DNA of 5,060 bases from Gemmatimonadota bacterium (GCA_026706505.1 JAPOYQ010000892.1:3463-8522); one strand, 5' to 3'; positions 1 to 5,060 are shown, numbered from the stretch's first letter. Numbers and translations: made by a program. Notes: generated by a model from the letters alone, not told the origin.

Positions 1-620
1 TCTAACAGGCCCTTTTGTGGTTCGTAAATGAGGCGGTGGTCTTCATTCCCGTCGCTATAGTAGATCTTGTTGATGATGCGGCGCGTGGTTGTATCCTTGA
101 TGCGCCGCTGAGGGGGATTGCCGCCTTCGAGGCAAATGAAAATGAGCAAGTTAATGGCGCGGAACTGCGCTTCGGGTACTTGGTTTGTTTCGACGATTTG
201 GTGGTGGATCTCATCGAGGTTATCGGCGTGGACATTGCTGACCAGCGTATGCTCGGCGTCGCCTAGAGCAAAGAAAGCGCGCAGGTCGTCTCCCCACAGA
301 TAGGTCGGGGGCGGATGGTCACTCAATTCGTTGGAAATGACGCAGGATTTGGTCGCTCCAATGGAGGACACCTCGCCCGGTAGCGCGGTGACAAAGGGAA
401 GGTCGGCTTCGACAAAACTGAGCAGGGCGTGCATGGTGGTGGTTTTGCCGATGCCACCAGGACCTGAACCGGTGATATAGGAAGCTCCGCGCCAGACGTG
501 AGAGACTAAAAAAGCGGCTAATTCCAAATCGACGGTTTGCACTTCGATGAGATCGATGAGCGAGCGGGTGCGATTCTCGGGATTGTCCAACTTTTGCAGG
601 TATTCTAGATCAGTTGCCAT
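1..620 (-). CDS. Secretion-ATPase-like P-loop protein (PilT/GspE/VirB11-type), partial, cut by left edge
   Basis: My translation from the ATG at 620 stays open for 206 codons to base 1, so the C-terminus is missing. A helix-rich N-terminus leads into a strand and Walker A loop, GPGGIGKT, at residues 53-60, followed by TTMHALL as in type II/IV secretion and pilus ATPases. A short acidic segment (WGDDLRAF, about 109-116) sits where the Walker B/Asp-box region would be. Then comes SNVHADNLDEI (128-138), which resembles the His box (TxHA/T) of PilT, GspE and archaeal VirB11-like ATPases. The later stretch INLLIFI (156-162) then RRI (172-174) fits the strands after the His box. Walker A lies only about 53 residues in, so the usual long N-terminal domain is absent. 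GGIGKT also occurs in NB-ARC-type NTPases, but the His box argues against that. The start is supported by AAAGG (629-633) 8 bases upstream. Leucine TTA codons and AT-rich stretches stand out from the neighbours. The cellular role is unknown. Confidence 0.72.
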   Translation of the reverse strand, partial: MATDLEYLQKLDNPENRTRSLIDLIEVQTVDLELAAFLVSHVWRGASYITGSGPGGIGKTTTMHALLSFVEADLPFVTALPGEVSSIGATKSCVISNELSDHPPPTYLWGDDLRAFFALGDAEHTLVSNVHADNLDEIHHQIVETNQVPEAQFRAINLLIFICLEGGNPPQRRIKDTTTRRIINKIYYSDGNEDHRLIYEPQKGLL

Positions 621-628
621 CGTTACAG

Positions 629-633
629 CCTTT
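629..633 (-). promoter_or_regulatory. Ribosome binding site of the ATPase gene
   Basis: On the minus strand AAAGG stands 8 bases before the ATG at 620. It decides the start, because the frame is open upstream all the way to the GNAT stop at 681-683 with no other good start and RBS pair. Confidence 0.5.
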
Positions 634-680
634 AGCGGTGGTGTTTGGCGAAGAAGTCGAATGAATATCTCCGTACACAG

Positions 681-1286
681 TCACGCGGACGGAACCAAGC
701 GTTCGTAGCGATAGATCTCCGGCTTCTCCGCGCGCAGCCGCAAATAATCTTCCCGGTCGATGGCGTACTCTTCCTTGTCGCAATGGGCATCCCATTTGGG
801 GACGTAGTGGGCTCGGCGGCCCTGATGGGACATGCCCATTTTTTGCAGCGCTCGGCCGGAAGTTAGATTGTCCTTCAGGTGCGACGCCTCCATCCGCTCT
901 AAGCCGAGTTCCTCAAAGCCAAAGGCCACGGTGGTGCGGCCAGCCTCGGTGGCGTAGCCCTTACCCCAGTACGGTCGGCCGTACCAGTAGCCCATGCCGG
1001 CTCGGCTTTCATCGCCGCCAATTCCGATGAAGCCGACCAACACCCTGCTTGCTCGCTCTTCCACGGCGAAGTTCAGCGCTCCTCCGGCGTCGTAGCTGGG
1101 TTGGTGTTTGGCGATCCAGCGGCGGGCCATGTCTTCGCTGTAGGGATACTTTACTGCAACCAGTGTGGAGGCTACTTCTTCGTCGCCGACTAGGCGGTTG
1201 ACCTCGGCACAGTCAGACAGTGCAAAGGGACGCAGCCGCAGCCGCGCCGACCTCAGCACTGGGTACTCGGCGGAGACCTTTCTCAT
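681..1286 (-). CDS. GNAT family N-acetyltransferase (RimJ/RimL-like, Acetyltransf_3 type)
   Basis: A 201-residue protein, normal length for the RimJ/RimL branch of GNAT enzymes, which transfer acetyl from acetyl-CoA to an amine on a protein N-terminus or small molecule. The N-terminus has the family opening, with R/L-alternating strands (residues 12-20, SARLRLRP-like) and then a helix. The acetyl-CoA pyrophosphate loop is seen at PYWGKGYATEA (105-115), matching the Q/RxxGxG/A signature. The C-terminal CoA motif is seen at N140, S143, R145, then QKMGM (148-152), equivalent to N..S.r.leKlGF. It is probably soluble and cytoplasmic. The ATG overlaps the TGA of the upstream enolase-like gene as ATGA, with GAGG 4 bases before it inside that gene, so translation is likely coupled. 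The substrate cannot be read from sequence. Acetylation of an amino sugar or of a product of the neighbouring pathway is possible but unproven. Confidence 0.9.
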   Translation of the reverse strand: MRKVSAEYPVLRSARLRLRPFALSDCAEVNRLVGDEEVASTLVAVKYPYSEDMARRWIAKHQPSYDAGGALNFAVEERASRVLVGFIGIGGDESRAGMGYWYGRPYWGKGYATEAGRTTVAFGFEELGLERMEASHLKDNLTSGRALQKMGMSHQGRRAHYVPKWDAHCDKEEYAIDREDYLRLRAEKPEIYRYERLVPSA

Positions 1287-2527
1287 CCAGCCTCGAGGAT
1301 CGACCCTTCGCGTTGAGCGCGTTCGTAGAGGCGAGCGAACTCCTCTGAGCCGTCGTCTTGGCGCAGTTCGAAGCGATGGCCGCGAATCGTTCCCTCTTGG
1401 TACCCCATTAGGGATTCCAGATTGGGGAAGCCTACTGAGTACAGGGTGCCGCCTCCGGGCAGAGTTGCAACTCCGAGGACTCTCGGCTTTTCTCTCGGCG
1501 GCCTATTGGCCAAGCGTTGGAGCTCTTCCTCCCGCACATCCACGCCCAGACCCGGTCCCTCTGGCACCGGAGAGCATCCTTCGATGACGGGAATGCGCGT
1601 TGCCGCCAGATCCTCGACGTAGTTGTCGTCGAGCGTGATGGTATGGGCGACCTTTGGCAGTACGGCTCCCAAGTGCAGGGCGAAGGCCGTGACTAAGGTT
1701 CCGCCCGTGAGTTGAATGACCGAGGGAATGTTTGCCTTTGAGTAGGCAAAGCCGCGATGCAAGGCGTCGCCGAAACCGCCGCAGTACTCGCCGATGATAT
1801 AGCCGTCGGCGAGCCCGTGCAGCATCTCCTGCATACCGCCGAGCGGCGGCACGTGCATGTAGAGCGGGAGGTCTGTCTTCTCCCTCAGTCGCCGCCAACC
1901 GTCGATGTCGGATAGGACCAAGGGGTCCTCCACGCAGCCTACTACCCACGATTTCTCCAGCCGCTTGAGGATTGGCAGGACTACGCCGAGTGAGCGATTG
2001 TGGTTGAAGTCGTACTGGATGCGAAAGCTATCGGGGGCGGTCTGCTCCACGGCCTCGTTCTGCTCAAACACATCGTAGTGGTGGCAGGTGTGCATTTTGA
2101 ACAGCATGTAGCCTTGGTCAACGGCGCGCTGTACCTCCCGGCTCAGCACGTCCGGGGGCGAGGGACGCGTCCACGCGGATACTGCGACCCGGTCTCGTAC
2201 TTTCGTTCCCATTAGCTTGTAGGCGGGGATTTCGAGATACTTGCCCATGGCGTCGTAGAGCGCCGCCGACAGTCCCAGGCACCACTGGCTGAGGCCGATG
2301 TTGAGGTCGTGATTGATAAAATCAAAGGGATTGCGCCCGATCAGCGGCTCGACGACCGACTTGTCGGGCGCGTAGCAGCGGTACTCGCCATAGCCGGTGA
2401 TCCCGTTGTCGAGGCTGACTTTGAAGACCACGCGCTGGTGTAGTGCCGACAGGTATGGTGGATAGTCGGGCACCTCTGGCAAAATTTCTGGTTCAATACA
2501 ATAGACGTCGATATCGTCGATCTTCAT
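1283..2527 (-). CDS. Mandelate racemase/muconate lactonizing enzyme family protein (enolase superfamily), atypical active site
   Basis: A 414-residue enolase-superfamily protein; relatives are mostly sugar-acid dehydratases, racemases or cycloisomerases. The N-terminal capping domain (about 1-115) contains NGITGYGEYR (41-50), like the family's dGitGwGE. The beta/alpha barrel follows and ends in the family-typical PEGPGLGVDV (322-331). The usual KxK base motif reads K144-M-H146. The first two metal ligands appear as D173 (YDFNHN) and E200 (VEDP). The third acidic ligand seems replaced by H225 (LYMHVP), with E247 near the usual Asp of the His-Asp dyad. No clear catalytic His is seen about 27 residues later. 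Residues about 345-414 form a tail beyond the normal barrel end. The start is firm: GGAGGAG (2534-2540) lies 6 bases upstream. It follows the uxuA-like gene by 13 bp and overlaps the GNAT gene by 4. A mannonate or other hexonate dehydratase role is inferred from context; divergent chemistry or loss of activity is also possible. Confidence 0.88.
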   Translation of the reverse strand: MKIDDIDVYCIEPEILPEVPDYPPYLSALHQRVVFKVSLDNGITGYGEYRCYAPDKSVVEPLIGRNPFDFINHDLNIGLSQWCLGLSAALYDAMGKYLEIPAYKLMGTKVRDRVAVSAWTRPSPPDVLSREVQRAVDQGYMLFKMHTCHHYDVFEQNEAVEQTAPDSFRIQYDFNHNRSLGVVLPILKRLEKSWVVGCVEDPLVLSDIDGWRRLREKTDLPLYMHVPPLGGMQEMLHGLADGYIIGEYCGGFGDALHRGFAYSKANIPSVIQLTGGTLVTAFALHLGAVLPKVAHTITLDDNYVEDLAATRIPVIEGCSPVPEGPGLGVDVREEELQRLANRPPREKPRVLGVATLPGGGTLYSVGFPNLESLMGYQEGTIRGHRFELRQDDGSEEFARLYERAQREGSILEAG

Positions 2528-2533
2528 CCTTGG

Positions 2534-2540
2534 CTCCTCC
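2534..2540 (-). promoter_or_regulatory. Strong ribosome binding site of the enolase-like gene
   Basis: On the minus strand GGAGGAG abuts the TGA of the uxuA-like gene (2541-2543) and stands 6 bases before the ATG at 2527. It fixes that start and suggests that ribosomes finishing uxuA can reinitiate here. Confidence 0.8.
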
Positions 2541-3530
2541 TCATTCGTAGGCTAGGTTTTGCGCCTGCATCATGCCGATCATGTAGCCGAAGGCGAAGAT
2601 TTTTCCCAGCATGCCGTAGCCACGGGTCGTCTCCGCGTCCTCGGACCCCATCGTCGGCGCGTGGTCGGGGCGGATGGGTCCGACGAAGCCGGCGCGGGAG
2701 TAGATCTCTAGCATCCGCGCCATATCCGTGGGACCGTCGTCGTGAAAGGTTTCCGTAAAACGCGTTCCCGCCGTGCCTTCGACGTCGCGGTAGTGGATAA
2801 AGTGGACCTTGCCCTGCTCGGTGAACTCCCGCGCCACCGAGTAGATATCCTCGCCCATGGCCTTGAAGTTGCCTTGGCAGAATGTGACGCCGTTAGAGGG
2901 ACTCGGCGCGATGTTGATCAGGCGGCGGTACGCGTCGGCGCTGACCATGATTTGGGCGGACCTTCGATAGGGCGAGATCGGCGGGTCGTTGGGGTGATAG
3001 CCCATGCGGACATTGGCCTTTTCGGCGACGGGAATGATGCGTTCGAGCAGCCAAGTCAGGTTGTCCCAGAGTTCTTCCTCGGTTTGAGGCTCCGCCAAAG
3101 GAGGCTCTTGGTGCGACTCCGCGTAGTCGAATTGCGAGGAAATGGCCCCGCCGCGTGTGGGCACCCAATCGGTGCGGGAGCCGCCAGCGCCGAGGTTGTA
3201 GCACAGCACGGGAATGCCGACTTGGCCCATGGCCTCCACTGCGGCGATAAAGTCCAATAGCTCTTCATCGCGGCCCGGGGTCCCTCGGCGGATGTGTTCG
3301 GAGCGGGTGGGCGTCATGGTCTCGTACACCGGGATTGAGAACCCGGCCGCGGCCCATTCCGCCTGCTGCTGGCGCATGGCCGCTGCGTACTGATCGCGGC
3401 CTATTCCGTCGAGGGGCGGCGACGTTACGCAGCCGGTGACGCCCATTTCCCGGCATATCTTCACCCGCTCGGGTTGATCGCGCGGGCTCCGACCTAGGGT
3501 CATTGACAGCTTGAATATGCCTTGGCGCAT
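2541..3530 (-). CDS. uxuA: Mannonate dehydratase-like protein (UxuA family), compact form
   Basis: UxuA removes water from D-mannonate to give 2-keto-3-deoxy-D-gluconate in hexuronate breakdown, using a metal ion in a TIM barrel of the xylose-isomerase-like type. Family landmarks appear in order: CYN (110-112) followed by a loop with RTDW (119-122); GYHPNDPP (177-184), matching the HPDDPP motif; TFCQGNF (216-222), matching the FCTGSL-type loop; HFIHYRDVEG (243-252); FHDDGPTDM (262-270), matching FHE..GD.DM; and GPIRPDHAPTM (284-294), matching the GPIRPDHG motif. H179, C218, H246, D289 and H290 are the likely metal-binding and catalytic residues. At 329 residues it is clearly shorter than the classical proteins of roughly 360-395, with less sequence between RTDW and the HPNDPP motif. 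There is no signal peptide, so it is cytoplasmic. The ATG at 3530 has AGGAAGG (3539-3545) 8 bases upstream. It is the first gene of the probable operon with the enolase-like and GNAT genes. The true substrate may be a mannonate relative. Confidence 0.88.
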   Translation of the reverse strand: MRQGIFKLSMTLGRSPRDQPERVKICREMGVTGCVTSPPLDGIGRDQYAAAMRQQQAEWAAAGFSIPVYETMTPTRSEHIRRGTPGRDEELLDFIAAVEAMGQVGIPVLCYNLGAGGSRTDWVPTRGGAISSQFDYAESHQEPPLAEPQTEEELWDNLTWLLERIIPVAEKANVRMGYHPNDPPISPYRRSAQIMVSADAYRRLINIAPSPSNGVTFCQGNFKAMGEDIYSVAREFTEQGKVHFIHYRDVEGTAGTRFTETFHDDGPTDMARMLEIYSRAGFVGPIRPDHAPTMGSEDAETTRGYGMLGKIFAFGYMIGMMQAQNLAYE

Positions 3531-3538
3531 GGGTTTTC

Positions 3539-3545
3539 CCTTCCT
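3539..3545 (-). promoter_or_regulatory. Ribosome binding site of the uxuA-like gene
   Basis: On the minus strand AGGAAGG stands 8 bases before the ATG at 3530, which supports that start. Confidence 0.65.
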
Positions 3546-3566
3546 CTCAGTAGTGATGCTGGTGTC

Positions 3567-3597
3567 GCCGCTCTGACGGCCTGCTCCGGGCGAGCGG
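3567..3597 (-). other. Possible alternative hairpins in the uxuA-like leader
   Basis: Within the expected 5' untranslated leader, CCGCTC (minus strand, 3592-3597) can pair with GAGCGG (3568-3573) around an 18-base loop. The same bases can instead form two smaller hairpins: GCTC/GAGC (3592-3595 with 3583-3586) and GCCG/CGGC (3577-3580 with 3567-3570). The folds exclude each other, as in some attenuators, but the stems are short and no known riboswitch is recognised. Confidence 0.25.
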
Positions 3598-3617
3598 GAT
3601 CGGCTGTTTCTTCGGTT

Positions 3618-3645
3618 AGTATAGTCCTGGTTCTCATCTCGTCAA
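3618..3645 (-). promoter_or_regulatory. Sigma70-like promoter candidate for the uxuA-enolase-GNAT operon
   Basis: On the minus strand TTGACG (3640-3645) is followed after 16 bases by TATACT (3618-3623). Each box matches the consensus in 5 of 6 positions. Transcription would start near 3611, giving a leader of about 80 bases before the ATG at 3530. A second TATACT on the same strand (3654-3659) lacks a matching -35 box. Confidence 0.55.
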
Positions 3646-3666
3646 AGGCGTTCAGTATAAGGCGAA

Positions 3667-3693
3667 TTGACACTGTTATTGTCTCGATATATC
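3667..3693 (+). promoter_or_regulatory. Sigma70-like promoter candidate for the methyltransferase gene
   Basis: A perfect TTGACA (3667-3672) precedes TATATC (3688-3693) with a 15-base spacer, or TATCTC (3690-3695) with a 17-base spacer. The -35 box is excellent and the -10 box mediocre. A start near 3700 would give a leader of about 40 bases. Confidence 0.4.
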
Positions 3694-3726
3694 TCCAGAA
3701 AATACAGAATCACATCTATAGAAACT

Positions 3727-3735
3727 GGAGGAGGA
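3727..3735 (+). promoter_or_regulatory. Strong ribosome binding site that sets the methyltransferase start
   Basis: GGAGGAGGA lies just before the ATG at 3739. It favours that start over an in-frame ATG at 3667, which coincides with the promoter -35 region and would add 24 residues unlike the family. Confidence 0.8.
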
Positions 3736-3738
3736 ACC

Positions 3739-4479
3739 ATGAACGAGTTGCATGAGGATAACAGGGCCCACTGGAATGCCTGGGCTCCGCGATGGAAGGA
3801 GCTGAAGGAGACGATGGACTGGGATCGCTGCCACCTGGACCCCACCATCCGATTCGGCCCAGTCGAACTGGAGACTATGGGCGACGTAGCCGGCAAATCT
3901 GCCTGTGTCTTCGCCAGTGGGGACAACCGGGCTGTCTTCGCCTTGGTCGGCATGGGCGCGGCGGTTACTTCGGTTGACATCTCGGAGAACCAGCTACAAG
4001 TCGCGCGGGAACGAGCCGCGCAAATCGGCCTCGAGATCCGCTTCATCCGATCAGACGCCACCAGCGTTCCCGAACTCGGGGATGGGGAGTTCGACTTGGT
4101 CTTCATGGGCAGTGGTGCAATCTGTTGGTTTTCCGATCTAGGTGCCGTCTGCCGCGAGGCTACGCGCGTGTTGAAGGACGGCGGGCAGTTGATCCTTAGG
4201 GACACTCACCCCTTCTCAGCCCTCCTCGGTGAACCCAAGACGCCACTCAAGATCGCATTCTCGTATTTCGAGAGAGGCCCGCACACCACTGAAGAAGGCG
4301 ACGGTTTGAGAGAGCACCTCTTCCACTGGACCATAGCCGACCAATTCAAGGCGATCACCGAGGCCGGCTGCGACGTCGTGAAGATCGAAGAGTGGGGCAA
4401 GGCCGAGTGGGACGACTCTCCGGCCTCTCGCGTCCCGGGTGCGTTTTACATCGTGGGCAAGAAGAGGCCGTCCAAATAG
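3739..4479 (+). CDS. Class I SAM-dependent methyltransferase
   Basis: A 246-residue Rossmann-fold methyltransferase that transfers the methyl of S-adenosylmethionine to an unidentified acceptor. The opening (HWNAWAPRWKE, 11-21) is typical of small-molecule methyltransferases of this group. Motif I is the variant CVFASGDNRAVFAL (56-69), with SGDN replacing the common GxGxG loop. Motif II is VTSVDIS (76-82), with D80 expected to bind the ribose hydroxyls. D106-A107 is the adenine-side acidic position. FDLVFMG (118-124) is motif IV. RVLKDGGQLIL (143-153) is the conserved post-IV strand and turn. The C-terminal part contains HW (196-197) and a Trp-containing segment KIEEWGKAEW (215-224) that probably forms the substrate side, ending in a final strand FYIVGKK (236-242). 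No signal peptide or membrane segment is present. The start at 3739 is chosen for its strong RBS. The gene has its own promoter candidate and is divergent from the sugar-acid operon, so no functional link is shown. Confidence 0.88.
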   Translation: MNELHEDNRAHWNAWAPRWKELKETMDWDRCHLDPTIRFGPVELETMGDVAGKSACVFASGDNRAVFALVGMGAAVTSVDISENQLQVARERAAQIGLEIRFIRSDATSVPELGDGEFDLVFMGSGAICWFSDLGAVCREATRVLKDGGQLILRDTHPFSALLGEPKTPLKIAFSYFERGPHTTEEGDGLREHLFHWTIADQFKAITEAGCDVVKIEEWGKAEWDDSPASRVPGAFYIVGKKRPSK

Positions 4480-4573
4480 GCACCGATCGGCTCGACCCCG
4501 TACTGAGCCCAGTGCAGCCAATTTGCTGGCGATCTAAAGACGCTAACCCTGAGCAGCGCACTTGGCCGATCCC
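4480..4573. other. Convergent intergenic gap; weak hairpin, no clear terminator
   Basis: The methyltransferase and DUF1854 genes end facing each other across 94 bases. GGCTC (4489-4493) can pair with GAGCC (4505-4509) around an 11-base loop, and GATCGGC (4485-4491) can pair with GCCGATC (4565-4571) at long range. Neither has the following T-run of an intrinsic terminator, so Rho-dependent ending is as likely. Confidence 0.3.
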
Positions 4574-5060
4574 TCACACCATTTCCTCGACCAAGGCTTG
4601 GCTAGCCGGATCTAGATGCCGGTAGTCGGGAATCTCGTAGCGGTTGCCGTCGGCGTCTTGTACTATGACCCGCCCGCCGCCCAACAGGCGCACATCGCTA
4701 TTTCGGTGGCTGGAATAGATATCAAAGGCGCGCGGTCCGCGGTCGGTTTCTACCTCCCAGCGCGGCACTCGGTTGGTCACTGTAACCTTGGCGATGCGCT
4801 GGATGCGCGGCGTGAAATAGGCCCGCTCCAATTCGTCTTCCACGGCTTGGCGGCTGTCTCGATCTAGCGCGTCGAGTCGGGCTAGCGAGCCAATCTCCTT
4901 GCCTTTGCGGTCTTGGACGACGATAAAGCAGTCGTCGCGGCTCAGGGGAAAAGCCCGTTTGACCCGGACCCTCGAATAGGTCTGATCCCCGGCCAACTCT
5001 AGGTTCAAGTCCTCGAAGGCATCGACGAAAAACCGCGCTTTGTCTGGGTCGAGATAAGTG
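4574..5060 (-). CDS. DUF1854 family protein, partial, N-terminus cut by right edge
   Basis: The frame is open from the window edge to the TGA at 4574-4576, giving 161 or more codons. The residues just upstream of the TTG codon at 5008 (YLDPDKARFF..) match the usual opening of DUF1854 proteins, so the real start is at or beyond 5060 and the TTG is internal. Family landmarks: RVKRAFPLSRDD, the acidic and glycine segment DRKGKEIGSLARLDAL, a conserved IQRIAKVT strand, WEVETDRGPRAF, then DVRLLGGGRVIVQDADGNRYEIPD near the C-terminus. DUF1854 is a small soluble domain of unknown function. It is often encoded beside an ABC transporter, and in some proteobacteria beside cyanophycin metabolism genes. 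A transporter gene just outside the right edge is therefore plausible, but nothing in the window shows it. There is no membrane segment in the visible part. Confidence 0.85.
   Translation of the reverse strand, partial: TYLDPDKARFFVDAFEDLNLELAGDQTYSRVRVKRAFPLSRDDCFIVVQDRKGKEIGSLARLDALDRDSRQAVEDELERAYFTPRIQRIAKVTVTNRVPRWEVETDRGPRAFDIYSSHRNSDVRLLGGGRVIVQDADGNRYEIPDYRHLDPASQALVEEMV

Larger units (their letters stand above)
3531..3738. promoter_or_regulatory. Divergent intergenic control region
   Basis: These 208 bases separate the uxuA-like operon (leftward) from the methyltransferase gene (rightward). They contain a sigma70-like promoter candidate for each direction, back to back within about 75 bases, and a GC-rich leader able to fold on the minus strand. 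The part from about 3650 to 3725 is AT-rich compared with the flanking genes, as expected of a promoter zone. No convincing long operator palindrome is visible. Small inverted repeats are GACA/TGTC (3669-3672 and 3680-3683) and the 8-base palindrome GATATATC (3686-3693), both within the rightward promoter. Confidence 0.6.

Noticed and set aside
15..266. Plus-strand open frame of 83 codons near the left edge
   Set aside because: Antisense to the ATPase frame, which is open across all 620 bases and contains Walker A and His-box motifs.
1165..1587. Plus-strand open frame of 140 codons
   Set aside because: Antisense across the GNAT/enolase junction; composition is Ser/Arg/Leu-rich and no motif is recognisable.
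1503..1949. Minus-strand open frame of 148 codons
   Set aside because: Out-of-frame shadow within the enolase-like gene, extremely Arg/Gly/Ala-rich with no RBS.
2742..3260. Plus-strand open frame of 172 codons
   Set aside because: It lies antisense inside the uxuA-like gene, which has clear family motifs. Its product is low-complexity, Arg/Val/Asp-rich and matches no family; it is a GC-rich shadow.
3667..3738. Longer methyltransferase with 24 extra N-terminal residues
   Set aside because: The upstream ATG overlaps the -35 region of the promoter candidate and has no good RBS, whereas the ATG at 3739 follows GGAGGAGGA.
3642..4205. Minus-strand open frame of 187 codons
   Set aside because: Antisense to the methyltransferase gene, Ser/Pro/Arg-rich without domain motifs, and it runs through the divergent promoter region.
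4480..4573. Intrinsic terminator between the convergent genes
   Set aside because: The only hairpin has a 5-base stem and no T-run on either strand.
1..5060. Defence island, CRISPR array, IS element or prophage
   Set aside because: No direct repeats, terminal inverted repeats, transposase, integrase, nuclease or toxin-antitoxin motifs were found. The P-loop ATPase alone is not sufficient evidence.

Overview
This is a bacterial window of moderately high G+C. Genes are tightly packed and most starts carry good GGAGG-type ribosome binding sites. An enolase-superfamily dehydratase paired with a compact UxuA-like mannonate dehydratase suggests an uncultured heterotroph rich in sugar-acid catabolism. 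Poribacteria, Latescibacteria, Planctomycetes-like bacteria or SAR202 Chloroflexi would fit, but this is only a guess from gene content; the window holds no phylogenetic marker.

Layout, left to right. Bases 1-620 (minus) hold a P-loop ATPase cut by the left edge. It has a Walker A and a His-box signature like the PilT/GspE/VirB11 secretion ATPases. Bases 681-1286 (minus) encode a RimJ/RimL-like GNAT acetyltransferase. Bases 1283-2527 (minus) encode a mandelate racemase/muconate lactonizing enzyme-like protein with an unusual active-site set. Bases 2541-3530 (minus) encode a UxuA-like mannonate dehydratase. Bases 3531-3738 form a divergent control region with a promoter candidate facing each way. 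Bases 3739-4479 (plus) encode a class I SAM methyltransferase. Bases 4480-4573 are a short convergent gap. Bases 4574-5060 (minus) hold a DUF1854 protein cut by the right edge.

The minus-strand genes uxuA-like, enolase-like and GNAT form one probable operon: 13 bp between the first two, a 4-base ATGA overlap between the second and third, and a good sigma70-like promoter upstream of uxuA. The ATPase gene follows after 60 bp and may be a distal member. The inferred core job is dehydration of a hexonate-type sugar acid (mannonate or a relative) to a 2-keto-3-deoxy acid, with two unrelated dehydratase folds side by side. The roles of the GNAT enzyme and the ATPase in this are unknown. The methyltransferase is transcribed separately. 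The DUF1854 protein belongs to whatever lies beyond the right edge.

I saw no tRNA, rRNA, CRISPR array, insertion sequence or long repeat. No complete defence or mobile system is visible. The items most worth following are the altered catalytic residues of the enolase-superfamily protein, the compact secretion-ATPase-like protein at the left edge, and the structured leader of the dehydratase operon.
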